From the NCBI GenBank assembly GCA_024138025.1, contig JAMXBD010004352.1, forward strand, positions 1-64,000: a stretch of 64,000 nt of DNA, in the 5' to 3' direction. Both the position numbers and the translations under genes were made by a program. Position 1 is the stretch's first letter. Every line of letters begins with the position of its first letter. The notes beneath the pieces are model-generated. The model searched no databases. It worked only from the letters and a program-made list of their open reading frames with translations, and had not been told where the DNA came from. Shown piece by piece: positions 21,969 to 32,972 of the stretch. This DNA comes from Combretum micranthum. Its lineage: Eukaryota; Streptophyta; Magnoliopsida; Myrtales; Combretaceae.

Positions 21969-22690
21969 CTAACCTGACACCGAGTTGCATCTTTGATCCT
22001 CGCTTCCTTCCATGGCAAAGGACTCCAACTCCTCATCACTAGCTTCTTCATACACTCCATATGTGTGAGGGTTGTGGACTAGATTTCCAGATGAAGATGT
22101 TCTTGAAGAAATTCGATTCCTTTTTCCTTTGTTGCTTTTATTCCTATTACATCTCCTCCTCTTCTTCCTTGGTAGGTCCAGCAAAGCAACATGCAGGTTA
22201 TCCCGTTTAGGGCATGTTTTAGCCAAATGTCCCATTTTTGTGCAAAGAAAGCATCCGGTGGTCATCTTTTAGGACACTCCTCAACTTTGTGACTAGGGTC
22301 CCCACATAGATAGCACTTAAATTGGAGTTGTGGACATTGTATAGGGTAATGTTCACTCTTACATCTCCCATTGTATCTTATCCAATATTATGTCTTCTTC
22401 CTTGTTTGGGTCATCATCCAAGGGAAGTGTTCTGACATTTTGACTCGGAATCATTGCAACATAAGACTCCGTTTCCTTGTTGTTTTTTTCTTACTTCTCT
22501 CTCAGCATTTTTTATTATCGTGTTTTCTAGCAATCATTGATACTCCTAATATCAAATTCCTCAATCGAGTCCAAAGATTTTCTTTTAAACCATTCAGGAA
22601 CACTTGTCTTCTGAGTTCCTCACTTTGTTTATATGATTTCGGAGCATATTGCAACAATCTACTGAACTCGGTTATAAGATTTCGGAGCAC
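21969..22690 (-). pseudogene. gag: Tekay-type gag fragment, minus strand, frameshifted
   Basis: The minus strand reads LLQYAPKSYKQSEELRRQVF (22690-22502), which matches the same stretch of the first gag (LLQYAPESYKNSEELQKQVF) almost residue for residue. Downstream is a zinc knuckle, CFLCTKMGHLAKTC, near 22250, and an acidic tail to 21969. The N-terminal half is missing: at about 22700 the sequence changes to Athila gag in the same orientation. A 25-bp segment is repeated imperfectly at 22629 and 22671. Confidence 0.75.
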
Positions 22691-22706
22691 ATTCTGGGGC
22701 TTACAC

Positions 22707-23500
22707 TAGAAGCTAATTCTTCAATTAATGCATTAGCTTATTCATATGTTTTTCCATGAGTGATCCTCCAGATGTAGCATCTCCAATGATCTCAAAGTCT
22801 CATCTAAACTGAGATAGAAATTTTCAATCAAAAGATTATCCGGAAGTCCATGATGTGGGCATTTCCTAACTGTTCTTTAAATCTTTCCAAGCTTCATATA
22901 ATGATTCTCCATGAAAACTTTGTGAAGTTGGTGATCTCATTCCTTAGTCTGGCAGTTCTGGCAGGAGGGAAAAATCTCTTTAAAATTTTTTGTCAAGTTG
23001 CCCATGAAGTAATTGATTCGGTAGTTGAGAGTTGAACCATGCCAATGCTTTATCCCTTAGAGAGAAGGAAAAAGTTGCATTCTAATGGCCTCATCGGTAA
23101 CACCATTGAGTTTGACGATATTGAAATATTGGAGGGAATTTGGCAATGTGTTCATCCGGTGTTTCATTTGGATATCTCCAAATTGATGTGATTCAACGAC
23201 CTGAATCAATGCTGGTTTAAGCTCAAAATTGTTGGCTTGAACTGCATGTCTTCTCACAGCAGGGACCTTGAACAGTTGGTACAGTGTAATCCCGAAGTAC
23301 TCTCATAGGTGCAGCTGAATTTGATTGTTTTTTTGATCATTGTTTCCATCATTGTTACTTGGATCATTTTCTGCCTTTCTTCTTGTCTTATGTGGTTTTC
23401 TCTCTCTGTTGACGTAAAGTTCTTTCAATTTCTGGATCTATTGGTAGAAGATTAGCACTTTACTTCTTTGCATATAACCTGTAAAGAGGAAAGAAAAGAA
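22707..23500 (-). pseudogene. gag: Athila gag, N-terminal part, frameshifted
   Basis: The minus strand shows IDPEIERT and similar near 23440, then QANNFELKPALIQVVESHQFGD (23257-23160 region), NGVTDEAIRMQLFP near 23080 and, in other frames, a segment resembling AWL...FF..FFPPARTARLRNEI at 22900-23030. These are the classic blocks of plant Athila gag in the right order. Frameshifts separate them, and the C-terminal part is lost at the junction with Tekay gag. Confidence 0.75.
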
Positions 23501-23559
23501 TCAATTCCTTGGAAAAACACCTAAACTACTAGCAAAACTAAAAGTAATCTAATATTAAT

Positions 23560-23580
23560 TTGGTCCTCGGTAACGGCGCA
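23560..23580 (-). promoter_or_regulatory. Primer-binding site of the minus-strand Athila element
   Basis: The minus strand reads TGCGCCGTTACCGAGGACC just inside the LTR. Athila elements commonly use a tRNA-Asp 3' end with TGGCGCCGTTGCCGGGGA; this differs by a few bases. Confidence 0.7.
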
Positions 23581-23585
23581 AAACT

Positions 23586-25319
23586 TGATCTGACTGGAAT
23601 GTGTATATAAATTCAGATACTACCAGCAAGTTACTGGGTCTGATCAAGTAATATATGAGTGTGAGTATCGTTCCACAGAGACTAAATTAACTACTAGATT
23701 GATATTAGCTTTACTAATATTTAGGCAATCAAAGTGTATCAGTACTATATAACTAATCAATTATATCTACTGATGAATGAGAATGTGAGAAGTTATATAA
23801 GATGAATGTGGGAAGGAACAGAATCCATCCTAATCTTTCCAATCATGCTGAATTTATATTATATGAACAATTAGGATTATGGATATTTGTAAGAAATTGT
23901 AAAGACTAAAACAAAGTTTAGTTAACCATAAAATAATCTATTAGCTTCCGCTATACAAATTATCAATGGAATCTAATTTAAAATATTAAATCTTTCAATT
24001 CTATGATTATCTAATATCCTAAAATAACTTCTCCTAATTCCTTAGTGAGAAATTAAAATAAAATATTGCATGAAGTACATGGAACAAATTTCCAAATTAA
24101 TATTAAACTTAATTGTTTCCACAATTGGTTGTTTAATTTCAATTCATGAATTCCTATGAACCCTTTTCTTTTTCCAAATCTCAGATTCTTTTCAATTCAA
24201 TTTCATCAGAAATAAAATAGATATTAGGATTCAATACAAATTATTCATAATTCTAACAATCTATAATATAAATTCAATAATCATTTTAGCAAAATTAGGA
24301 TTTCATCACTTCTCTCAAAGAAAAGATTTAGCTATTCACGGATGTTGATTAATAATTGAATAAGAAATATGTAATTGATAACATTTGAATAGATAATTCA
24401 GATAATGAATTGCATAAGAAAGAGATAGATATCACCAATTCGAGTATCACATCTTCAATTACAATCCTTGAAAGCTCAAATTCTCTCACATATACTATGA
24501 AAATGCTAGACTATTTGTATACTAAAGTGTTCTAATTTGCTTCTGCTTGTTGATGAATGTTGGAGGGGGGAGAACCCTTATTTATAGGAAAAATTTCGTG
24601 CAAAGCATTAAATGAAAATTGCAGTTTCACAACATACGCCGGCAGTTATGGATCCTACGCTGACGCTTACAGACGGCGTAAATCCATTTTCTTCCTTGCA
24701 TAGGCAGTGCACAGGCAGCTTTCAATTTCAATTGCAAGTGTAGGCCGCTTCTACGCCGGCGGCTTAGATGTAGATCTAGCCGGCGTATGTGATGAGAAAT
24801 GAAAGGTTAGGTCTATTTATAACGAAAGCTGTCTCAAAGCCGGCAGCTTTGATACCGGCTTAGACACTCCAGCATATTTTGTCTCTTCAATTTCCTCCAA
24901 GCATGTGTTGTCTTCATGTCGCTTCAGATCTATGACCTACGCTGCCTCACGCCAGCGGCTTAGTAGCCAGCGTAGGTTGTAACTCTTTTGCGCTGGTGAC
25001 TTTCAACTCTGAGCTGCCGGCCTTTCTTGTATGCCTCTTCATCTTCTACGCCGGCAACTTTGAGGCGGCGTATAGTTGGTTGAGTCAATGGCTGGCGAAG
25101 CTGCAGTGTAAGCAGCGGCCTTGAAGGTAAGCCGTCTGAACGCCGGGCTTTGATGTTTGAAATGCCAACCTATCTTTCAATTTTTCCAATTTTCACTTCA
25201 AAGTTTCTTGTTTTGATTTCTTTGTCCAAATTAGACCTGTTACATAAATTTTAATAAAAAAAAAAATCCATTCTAGCTCTTTTGAACATCAACAAATCGT
25301 ATAAAATATGATCTTATCA
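23586..25319 (-). repeat. 5' LTR of the minus-strand Athila element (1734 bp)
   Basis: On the minus strand it starts TGATAAGATC at 25319 and ends GTCAGATCA at about 23586, just before the primer-binding site. It holds a GC-rich stretch at 24640-25150 with repeated GCCGGC and a TATA box at 24579-24586. An alternative start at 25244 (TGTAACAGG) is possible. I prefer 25319 because the copia integrase frame ends exactly there. Confidence 0.7.
24579..24586 (-). promoter_or_regulatory. Athila LTR TATA box
   Basis: CCTATAAATAAGGG on the minus strand lies downstream of the GC-rich stretch and is followed by a C-rich run (CTCCCCCCTCC), as expected for an LTR core promoter. Confidence 0.6.
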
Positions 25320-26130
25320 ACTAGGCCTTTTTTCGGTCCATATCTCATATGGTGTCTTTTCTACCATCTTAAAAGGAACACGATTTAACGTGAATGCCGC
25401 TATCTCTAGGGCATAGCCCCAAAAGGATGGAGGAAGATCTGTTCGACTCATCATAGATCGAACCATATCTAATAAGGTTCTATTTCTCCTTTCTGATACA
25501 CCATTCCACTATGGTGTTCTAGGTGGAGTTAATTGTGAAATTATTCCACCATTTCTAAGTTGATCATTAAATTCTTGGCTTAGATATTCGCTGCCTCGAT
25601 CTAATCGAAGCATCTTAATAGTTTTGCTAAGCTGATTTTGTACTTCATTTTGATAAGTTTTAAACTTTTCAAATGATTCAGATTTATGCCTCATCAAAAA
25701 GACATATCCATATCTACCGAAATCATAAAAATGTGATGAAGTATTGATAACCTCCTCTAGAAGCAATGCTTAATGGGCCACATACATCAGTATGTATTAG
25801 GCCTAATAAATCCATTGCCCTTTCACTGTGCCTAGTGAAGGGATTTTGGTCATCTTGCCTAATAAACAGGACTTGCATATCTCAAATGATTCAAAATCAA
25901 ATAAATTCAAGAATCCATCCTTATGGATCTTCAATATGCGTTTCTCATTTATGTGATCAAGATGATAATGCCATAGGTTGGTCATATTTAAATCATCATA
26001 TTTAAGTTTCTTAGTATTTATGTTATAGACAAATACATTATCAGGTTTCAGATTTAGAACATATAAACCTTCATGTAAATCAGCATTTGCATAAAGCATG
26101 TCTTTATTATAAATAAGCATTTATTATTCT
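25320..26130 (-). pseudogene. int: Copia integrase, truncated and frameshifted
   Basis: The zinc-binding part HYHLDHINEKRILKIHKDG...CKSCLLGKMTK (His-His-Cys-Cys) lies at about 25840-26000. The core continues in another frame (25509-25766) as RYGYVFLMRHKSESFEKF, with LRLDRGSEYLSQEF (second catalytic Asp) and QLTPPRTP, then a further frame with GVSERRNRTLLDMVRSMM (catalytic Glu) and FWGYALE near 25400-25480. The last readable residues are WTEKRPS, cut by the Athila LTR. Confidence 0.88.
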
Positions 26131-26420
26131 TAATAACAAACGAAAATCCTTCAATATCTAAACATGAAACAGAAATAATATTCCTACTCAAAGTAGGAAC
26201 ATAGTAGCAATTGTTCAACATTAACAAGAGCCCACTGGGCAAAGTCAACTCATAACTTCCAATAAGCTGAGCAGCAACCCTTGCTCCATTGCCCACTCGT
26301 AAGTCAACCTCGCCCTTCTTTAGATCTCTACTCTTATTGAGACCTGCACATTTGTACAAATGTGAGATCCACATATGGTATCTAATACCCAAGAAGTAGA
26401 GACAGATAAGTTTACTTCTA
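26131..26420 (-). pseudogene. Copia protease region
   Basis: STSWVLDTICGSHICTN at about 26350-26410 is the copia protease active-site region; the family has DTGCGSH, and here the Gly is Ile. The frame shifts just after it. VDLRVGNGARVAA, LPSGLLLMLNNCYYVP and ISVSCLD follow at 26150-26310, which are the conserved blocks between protease and integrase. Confidence 0.8.
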
Positions 26421-27270
26421 TAACATAAATACCCAAAGCAGTAGTCTGACTACTCTTCTTCCTTTTCAGATCTTCCAAATAGTGTTTGCAGTTCCTTTTC
26501 CAGTGATCTGGTTCATTATGAAAGCAAACTCCTTCCTTAGGAGGTTTAGCCTTTGGTTTGGGCTTGGACTTAGGCTTTGAACCTTTCGCAGCTTTACCAT
26601 TTCCTTTACCCTTCCTTTTCATGCCCTTCCCTTTCTGAACCATTAAGATTTTGTTGGGCTTCTTTTTTTATATTGACCCAGCAGTCTTAAGCATTGAATG
26701 CAATTCAAAGATTGATTTGTCCATATTATTCATTGTTTAGTTCATGATGAATTGGTCATAACTATCTGGCAGAGAATTAAGGATCAAATCAGTAGGAAAT
26801 TCCTAACTTATTGGAAACCCCAGCCTATCAAGATGATCAATATATCCTTTCATCTTTAGGACATGGGCACTTACTGAACCTACTTAAACCATCTTACAAG
26901 AATGTCAAGCCTGGATAGTCTCATACCTCTCCTGCCTAGCTTGTTGCTGGAACATTTCCTTGAGATGGAGGATAATCTCATGAGCCTCAATGTTTTCTAG
27001 ACCCTTTTGAGGTTTTGGACTCATAGTTGCAAGCATTAGGCATCCCACTTCCAAAGAGTCATCAGAATGCTTCTTATAAGCATCCTTTTGAGCTCTTGGA
27101 GCATTAGCTGGAGGTTCTTCAGGAATAGGCTCATCAAGGACATAAAGTTTCTTTTCATTCTTGAGAACAATTCTCAAGTTCATGAACCAATCTAGAAAAT
27201 CGGTCCCAATTAATTTGTCCTTCTCAAGGACTATTTGCAAAGATAAGTGTGAAGTGTTATTTGCAGCCAT
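26400..27270 (-). pseudogene. gag: Copia gag, frameshifted
   Basis: ATG at 27270 opens MAANNTSHLSLQIVLEKDKL, the characteristic start of this copia gag family. It runs 121 residues with DEPIPEEPPANAPRAQKDAY and LHLKEMFQQQARQERYE, then meets a stop at 26905. After a degraded middle (26650-26900), the Lys/Pro-rich segment and zinc knuckle resume at 26643-26480 (CFHNEPDHWKRNC). The second Cys of the knuckle is replaced by Asn, so zinc binding would be weakened. Confidence 0.88.
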
Positions 27271-29214
27271 TGATCTACAATTAAATATGCAAAGTTAATT
27301 TTAATATATATATATATATATATTTGAGGCATCAAATAATAACTCCCACTAAATCAATAACCCTCATCATTTAAGTAACTAACTATACTTAATTATTGCA
27401 TTTTAGTGGGCTAAGAACCATATTTCACTTAATTCTAAATCAGCTTTGGCATGACACTTAAACTTAATTTAGGTAGGGAACTTTTTCCCAATTACATCAC
27501 ATGTAACTCTTAGATTTTTATGGGATTCTTGACATCATATGTTCTGGTATGTTTGAATCCCATCTAATGCCTTAGGCCCAAAACCGTTTTGATAGCCTAA
27601 TTAAGTCTAACCATGTTAAACTCATGAGTAGCACCATTACCCATCCTACCTTACTAAGATAACCTAATGCACTCTCCTTTAGCAGACCCACATTATGGTG
27701 ATCAAAGTCTTGACGGGTGTTTTGACATAGATGGCATTAAACTTAAAATTATTGAGAGATTTTAATTATTGTTATTCTATTTTCTATCATCATGTATAAT
27801 GGATATTCAAGCATACATGGTAGTAAATTTAGCATCACATACATATACATATATCATCTCATGATATATCAAATTTATAAAATAAAGAAAAGTGTCATAG
27901 CATGACCCCTTATTCTATATTGATTTTCATAAGCCAATATGAAAATCAATGGTCCAATCCTAAGGTGAGAACCATCTTCATAGTATTGAGTTGCAAATTT
28001 TTCTTGTATCTTCTTCATGATCCTTGTTTCTCCATCACCATGGATTAGGGAGGGTCTTCATGACATTTCCTTATCTTCATTACAATGATGAATAGATACA
28101 AAAATCTTATTTCTATGAGTAGAAAAGACATATTACAATAAAATAAATGACACGTAGGCCGTATTTAAAATTACAACCCATAAAAACCAAAAGAATAAAA
28201 CATACCAATCACATAGGTCTTAGGGCCATGCTATGCACTATACATATAACATAAGCACATATGATAGTCATTCAAACAATTTTAAAATACTTAAAAGGAC
28301 GATCTTTATATTAACTATCTTTATTTAGTGCTTATGGAATTAAGCTATGCATCTTTATAGGGGTCAAGGGGGCAAGGTCCCCTTGCGGTGGTCCCGTTAG
28401 CCGGTTAGCAAGTAGGGGTCGAGGGGACACTGGGTTTCAAGGGGCTGAAACCTAAACGAAATTGAAAATTTTGTGTTATAAGATCCTTTGAAATGTATAA
28501 GTCCTTGTTAATTCATAAAACAAAAATCCATCAAATATGGGTTTTAAAATTCATTGAAAAATCAAATCTTTCAATTTGGATTTTGAAACATTGCAAAATA
28601 AAATATTCGATTCTTAAAACCAAGATTTATAGCAATACAAAAACCATTACTTTAATTATTGAACTGCAAAAATTTCATTCGATTTCAAAAAAAAAATTAA
28701 TACAATTCACAATTGTAATTCATGCCATACACGATTGAAATTTGCTGATTTGTTCAACGATTGAACAATATACGTCTGACCCTTGAATAACGAATTTTGA
28801 AACATGTTTAATCATATTAAACATACTAAACCTGATTGATTCGAAATCTATCAGATCCTTTTATCCCCATTGAAAAACGCCAAAAACACACATATAGATA
28901 TCAACATATATATATTCGATGTTAACTAATCCAAGTGGATCTGTTTTACCCCTCATGCACAATAACAGATTCAATTTTCAAATTTCGAATTTTATTATAT
29001 CACGTACAGAATCATATTTGTATTGATTCCATCATGCATAATAACGAATTGATATTGCAATTAACATGAATAGATACAAAAATCATAAAATTGAATTCTA
29101 TGAATTTATTCGTTCTCACTTATTCGAATCTAATTTCAACCGCATATTAATCACAAAATAACACTACATCATATGTAGATAGAAAAACAGATTCCAATTT
29201 AATTAAGAACACAA
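27271..29214 (-). other. Long untranslated leader of the copia element
   Basis: Nearly 2 kb separate the primer-binding site from gag. It is AT-rich, with an AT dinucleotide run at 27304-27323 and one GC-rich patch at about 28360-28450 (GGGGGCAAGGTCCCCTTGCGG) that can fold on itself. No ORF was recognised. A long, structured leader is common in this copia group. Confidence 0.55.
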
Positions 29215-29215
29215 G

Positions 29216-29230
29216 TGGCTTTGATACCAC
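29216..29230 (-). promoter_or_regulatory. Copia primer-binding site
   Basis: On the minus strand GTGGTATCAAAGCC directly follows the LTR end. TGGTATCA is the complement of the 3' end of plant initiator tRNA-Met. Confidence 0.85.
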
Positions 29231-29799
29231 TGTAGGGTTTCATACGAAATTTTAAATCTTATTTGCAGCGGAAAAATTAAAACCCTAAAGCCTGGATCCA
29301 TGTGTTCTAATTAAATCGGATACAAAAAGATGATTTGAAATAATACCTTGCAATTTCGAATTTGTGAAAACTGATTTCAATTCAAATCTACAAGGTACCA
29401 CAATTTCGCAACACCCTCTACTTCGTCCACATGAACAAGCATCTCCAAAAAGGAATCACATTTATGTGCTAGTACAATCTAGAATGCTTCTAGATTATTT
29501 GAGAAGAAACTTGTTTTTTTGTGTTTCTCTTTTAAGGTTACAGAATTTCTCGGCTGTCTAATGTAACAGTGAAAGTCTTAACCCTAATGAGACGCTATCA
29601 CACCTATTTATATTATGTCAGTATTTTACATGACAATAATGCCCTTAATCTTATTAGGGTCAGTAGTGATAGTAAATTATTATTCATAATAATAATTTAT
29701 TTATTCTTTCCATTGGATTTTAAAATTAAATCACTAACTGGTGATTGGCCTCAAGTACATGAGATAACAATACTTAGTAATTGGTCTAGGGCACAATCA
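29231..29799 (-). repeat. Copia 5' LTR (569 bp)
   Basis: On the minus strand it starts TGATTGTGCCCTAG at 29799 and ends AAACCCTACA at 29231, with TG...CA ends. The inner end touches the primer-binding site. The outer end is set by TG and by the return of Tekay-type LTR sequence (GTGCCTCTAGCT) just beyond it. Confidence 0.8.
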
Positions 29800-32300
29800 C
29801 TAATAACTTCTAGTGCCTCTAGCTACAAACACAAACAAGTACGTAAAAGGTAGGAAATAAACTCAGTTGGCCATGAGAATACTTCTCTCTTATGGATGAG
29901 TCGATCGGTAATTCCACTAATACTCCTCCTCGGGATTACCTAATAAAAAAGAATACCCATAATGAGTGTATCAAAAACTATATCATAAGATCGTTTAAAA
30001 ATCGTATATAGGGTAATTTCAACTTAAAATGGCCATACCTTGGTCATTTTAACTTGGAATTGCGCATATAATATACCATTTTCTACCTACTCAAAAAGAT
30101 CTATCCATTTCTAAGGTTATTTTTGTCATAAAAAACCATTATGTTGCAAACTACTACAATACAAAATAGCTACGAATTCGTAGTTCACAAAATATGATTT
30201 TTCCAAACTTCTCTTTACTCAAAATCTTTAAGCAAAATATATGGATATGTATATAGTTGAAAAATCTTTTGAACATATTTCTATACTCATATTATATGCA
30301 TGATTTTTGAATGTTGTCTCAACATTGATATTTCACAAACAATTTGTTTTTAAGAGTTTTTAAAAGATGAAACTTTGAAAATTTTTCCTTTTTTAAGTTG
30401 CTAGAAGGAAACTTTAAAATTCTTGAGTTGTTATAAGTGAGTGTTTTTCCTATTATAATTCCATTTCCTATCTTTTCAAAAGCAAATTAATTTCTAAAAA
30501 TTTGGTTCTTTAAATTATCTACCAACTTTATTTCTAGTGATTGAAAAATAAGCTTTTCAAAATTTTTCCTTAGTTGTTGGTGTGGTCAATTATTTGAGTT
30601 GTGTTAAGTGTATGTTTTCCTCTCATTTTTTTTATATCCTTTTTCTTCTTAGAAAATAAGTTTATCTTTAAAACTTTACTTGTTTAGCAAATTTTATTTT
30701 TCTAAGTTGGTTTCTAAAATAGTGAGTTGATTTCACCTTGATTTGAAAAACTTATTTTATTCTTAATATTTATCAAGTGGTGGAATAAATCTTTTATATA
30801 AGTTTATAAGAAAAGCTTTCTTAATAAAGAATTGTCAATATTAGACTTAGCAAAAATTTAATTTTAATTTTGAAAAAAGAATAACAATAAAAAAAAATTA
30901 AGTTTTGAAGAAACTTTCTTAGTATGTGATTTTCAAAGCCTATAGTGAACCTATTTAAGTTATATAAAGATGTGGTTGGGTTAAAATCTAAGTTTAAGCG
31001 AAAATTTATGTGTTTATGGGTATTTAGTTCCAATTTATAAACAAAATGAGTTCTTTTATTATTTTGAAGAAATCTTCATTACTACTTTTTTAGAATTTAT
31101 GATTAGCTTATCATTTGAAAAGAGTTTATTAAAAGCAAAACTTAGATCTTTTTGTTGAAAATTCCTTTTGTTAAGAAATCTAGTTTACTTCTCTATGTTT
31201 AAGAAAGAACCCATCTTTATTTTTATTTAAGACAACAACATTCTAATCATGCATGAATATGATTATGTAGCAATGGAAAAGTAAGAATAATAGAAAGAAA
31301 TCATAAGCAAATAAACGTAATAATATGTTCAAGCATTGGGAACCTTAGCTTCATCAAGGTATCCCGATCATGTATTGGGAGCCTTCGCTTCATCAAGGCA
31401 ACCGGGACTAAGAATGGACTAGTCCCAAAAGAAAAGAAAAGAAAAAAAAGAAAGAAAATTGTTTTGACTTGATATGGACAAGTCTAAGACTAGAAACACT
31501 AGTCTTAATAAATTGCTTGAAACAAGTAAATAAATAAATTGCAAGGCATGAATAAATAAATAAATTACAAGGCATTAATAAATAAATAACCATAATATAC
31601 ATAATACTATATAGAGGTTAGATTAGAGCAAAAATAATAATAACCCTAATAACAACATAATAACATAATGTAAAGTATGAACATGAACATGAACAAAAAC
31701 AAAACATGAACATATTGTTGCTTCTTTAACTCTCATGAGTCTAAGAAACATACACTAAGCTCATGCTAAGTTGTGTGATCATAATAAAGAATATAGGTAG
31801 GATTTTTACCTAAGGTTTAATGGAGAATTTGAAAAAAGATGAATGAGTTTCGTTATTTTTCTTGAAAAGTAGTGGATGGTAGAGAGTGTTTTTAGAGGGG
31901 ATTGTTGGAGAGAGATTTTTGGTAGAGTTTTGTTATGTAAAATGGATGTGTGAAAGAAGGAATGAGGAATGGGGTATTTATAGAATTTTTGGAGTGAAAA
32001 TTAGATGTAATAAAATAATTGAAAAAGAATTAATATAGAGAAAGAGAGAAGATGGCCGGCGGTTTTAGAGGGAGGAGAGAGAGGATAATTTATTTGTTTG
32101 TAATTTTTGTAAAAAAAAAGAAATAATGTGTAAAATTTGATGTAAATAAAGTTGTATTGAAAATGTAAAAGTGTAAAAAAATAGGTATGTAGGTAGTAAG
32201 AAATAGGTGTAAAAAAAAGTAGAGATAGTGAAATAGTAATGAATAGTAGGAATAGTACTATAAATAGTAAACTAGATAAATAAAATACCGGTAGTAATTA
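29800..32300 (-). repeat. LTR C, Tekay type, minus strand, left part
   Basis: It matches LTR D (39925-42758) along its length, including GAGTCGATCGGTAA near 29897, the paired 40-bp repeat at 31334 and 31374 (ATTGGGA(A/G)CCTT) and the TATA box. It is interrupted at 32300 by solo LTR B and resumes at 36980. Its 3' terminal ~1 kb is absent because copia lies there. Confidence 0.8.
31975..31982 (-). promoter_or_regulatory. LTR C TATA box
   Basis: TATAAATACCCC on the minus strand. The same element is conserved in LTR D at 42165-42172, which supports it as the core promoter of this LTR subfamily. Confidence 0.6.
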
Positions 32301-32848
32301 TGTCACGCCCTGAAGGGTATCCTAAACGTGGTAGTCCACTGTACACAATCTTAAAGCCTACGAATGACTGCCTCAATTATGCAAAGAATTCCATACTATG
32401 TACAAGGCGTCTAACACATGGAAGAGACACATCGGAGTGATACATTTTATATTGATACAACTTGAGTAACAATGTAAAGGAAATATAATTCACTATACTT
32501 CAATTATAATTCATCAAAAGATTTCACTACATAAAACTATTACAAAGCAATTCACAAGACCTAGCTAATGTCTTCAAGTATTCTTACTTCCTGTCGGAAT
32601 CCCGAAATCATATTCGGCTCCAACCATCTTTGTCCCCAGGTAACGTTCTCCCGTCAACCTGTTTATTCAACATCTATTGGGATATAAGCTACAGTAGCTT
32701 AGTGAGAGTTCCCTTAATTTCGTACCATAACAAGCAAGTTATAAATCATCCATATGCTATATATGAACAAACACATGAGAAGACAATTATGTATGGGTAA
32801 CCGGAACCCATACACAGAACGGATTTACACCCTCTGTATCTAGGGTTA

Positions 32849-32972
32849 GGGTGGTCCATAAGTTATGCAACCATAATTTCAATCTTAAGTGGGGTGGTCC
32901 ATAAGTCATGTAACCATAATCCCGATCTTGAGTAGGGTGGTCCATAAGTCATGCAACCATAATCCCGATCTC
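32849..32972 (-). repeat. 43-bp minisatellite in solo LTR B
   Basis: Three copies start at 32849, 32892 and 32935, each with GGGTGGTCCATAAG and ACCATAAT on the plus strand. The array sits at the same relative place near the LTR 3' end as the 37/38-bp repeat at 8159-8300 but has a different unit. Confidence 0.85.

Larger units (their letters stand above)
22707..25319 (-). mobile_element. Athila-lineage element, minus strand, 5' part only
   Basis: Reading leftwards on the minus strand there are a 1.73-kb LTR, a tRNA-Asp-like primer-binding site, a leader and the beginning of gag. The element breaks off near 22700 at Tekay gag. The LTR begins exactly where the copia integrase stops being readable (25319/25320), so the element was inserted in copia. 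The adjoining bases ACTAG (25320-25324) are one half of a possible target duplication; the other half was not found. Confidence 0.75.
25320..29799 (-). mobile_element. Ty1/copia (TNT1-like) retrotransposon, minus strand, 3' half missing
   Basis: From right to left on the minus strand come a 569-bp LTR, a tRNA-Met primer-binding site, a 1.9-kb leader, gag, protease and integrase. The order gag-protease-integrase is that of Ty1/copia. Integrase stops at 25320 where the Athila LTR begins. RT, RNase H and the 3' LTR are not in the window. The LTR's outer end abuts truncated Tekay-type LTR C, so copia probably inserted into that LTR, with CTAAT at 29800-29804 as a candidate target duplication. Confidence 0.88.
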
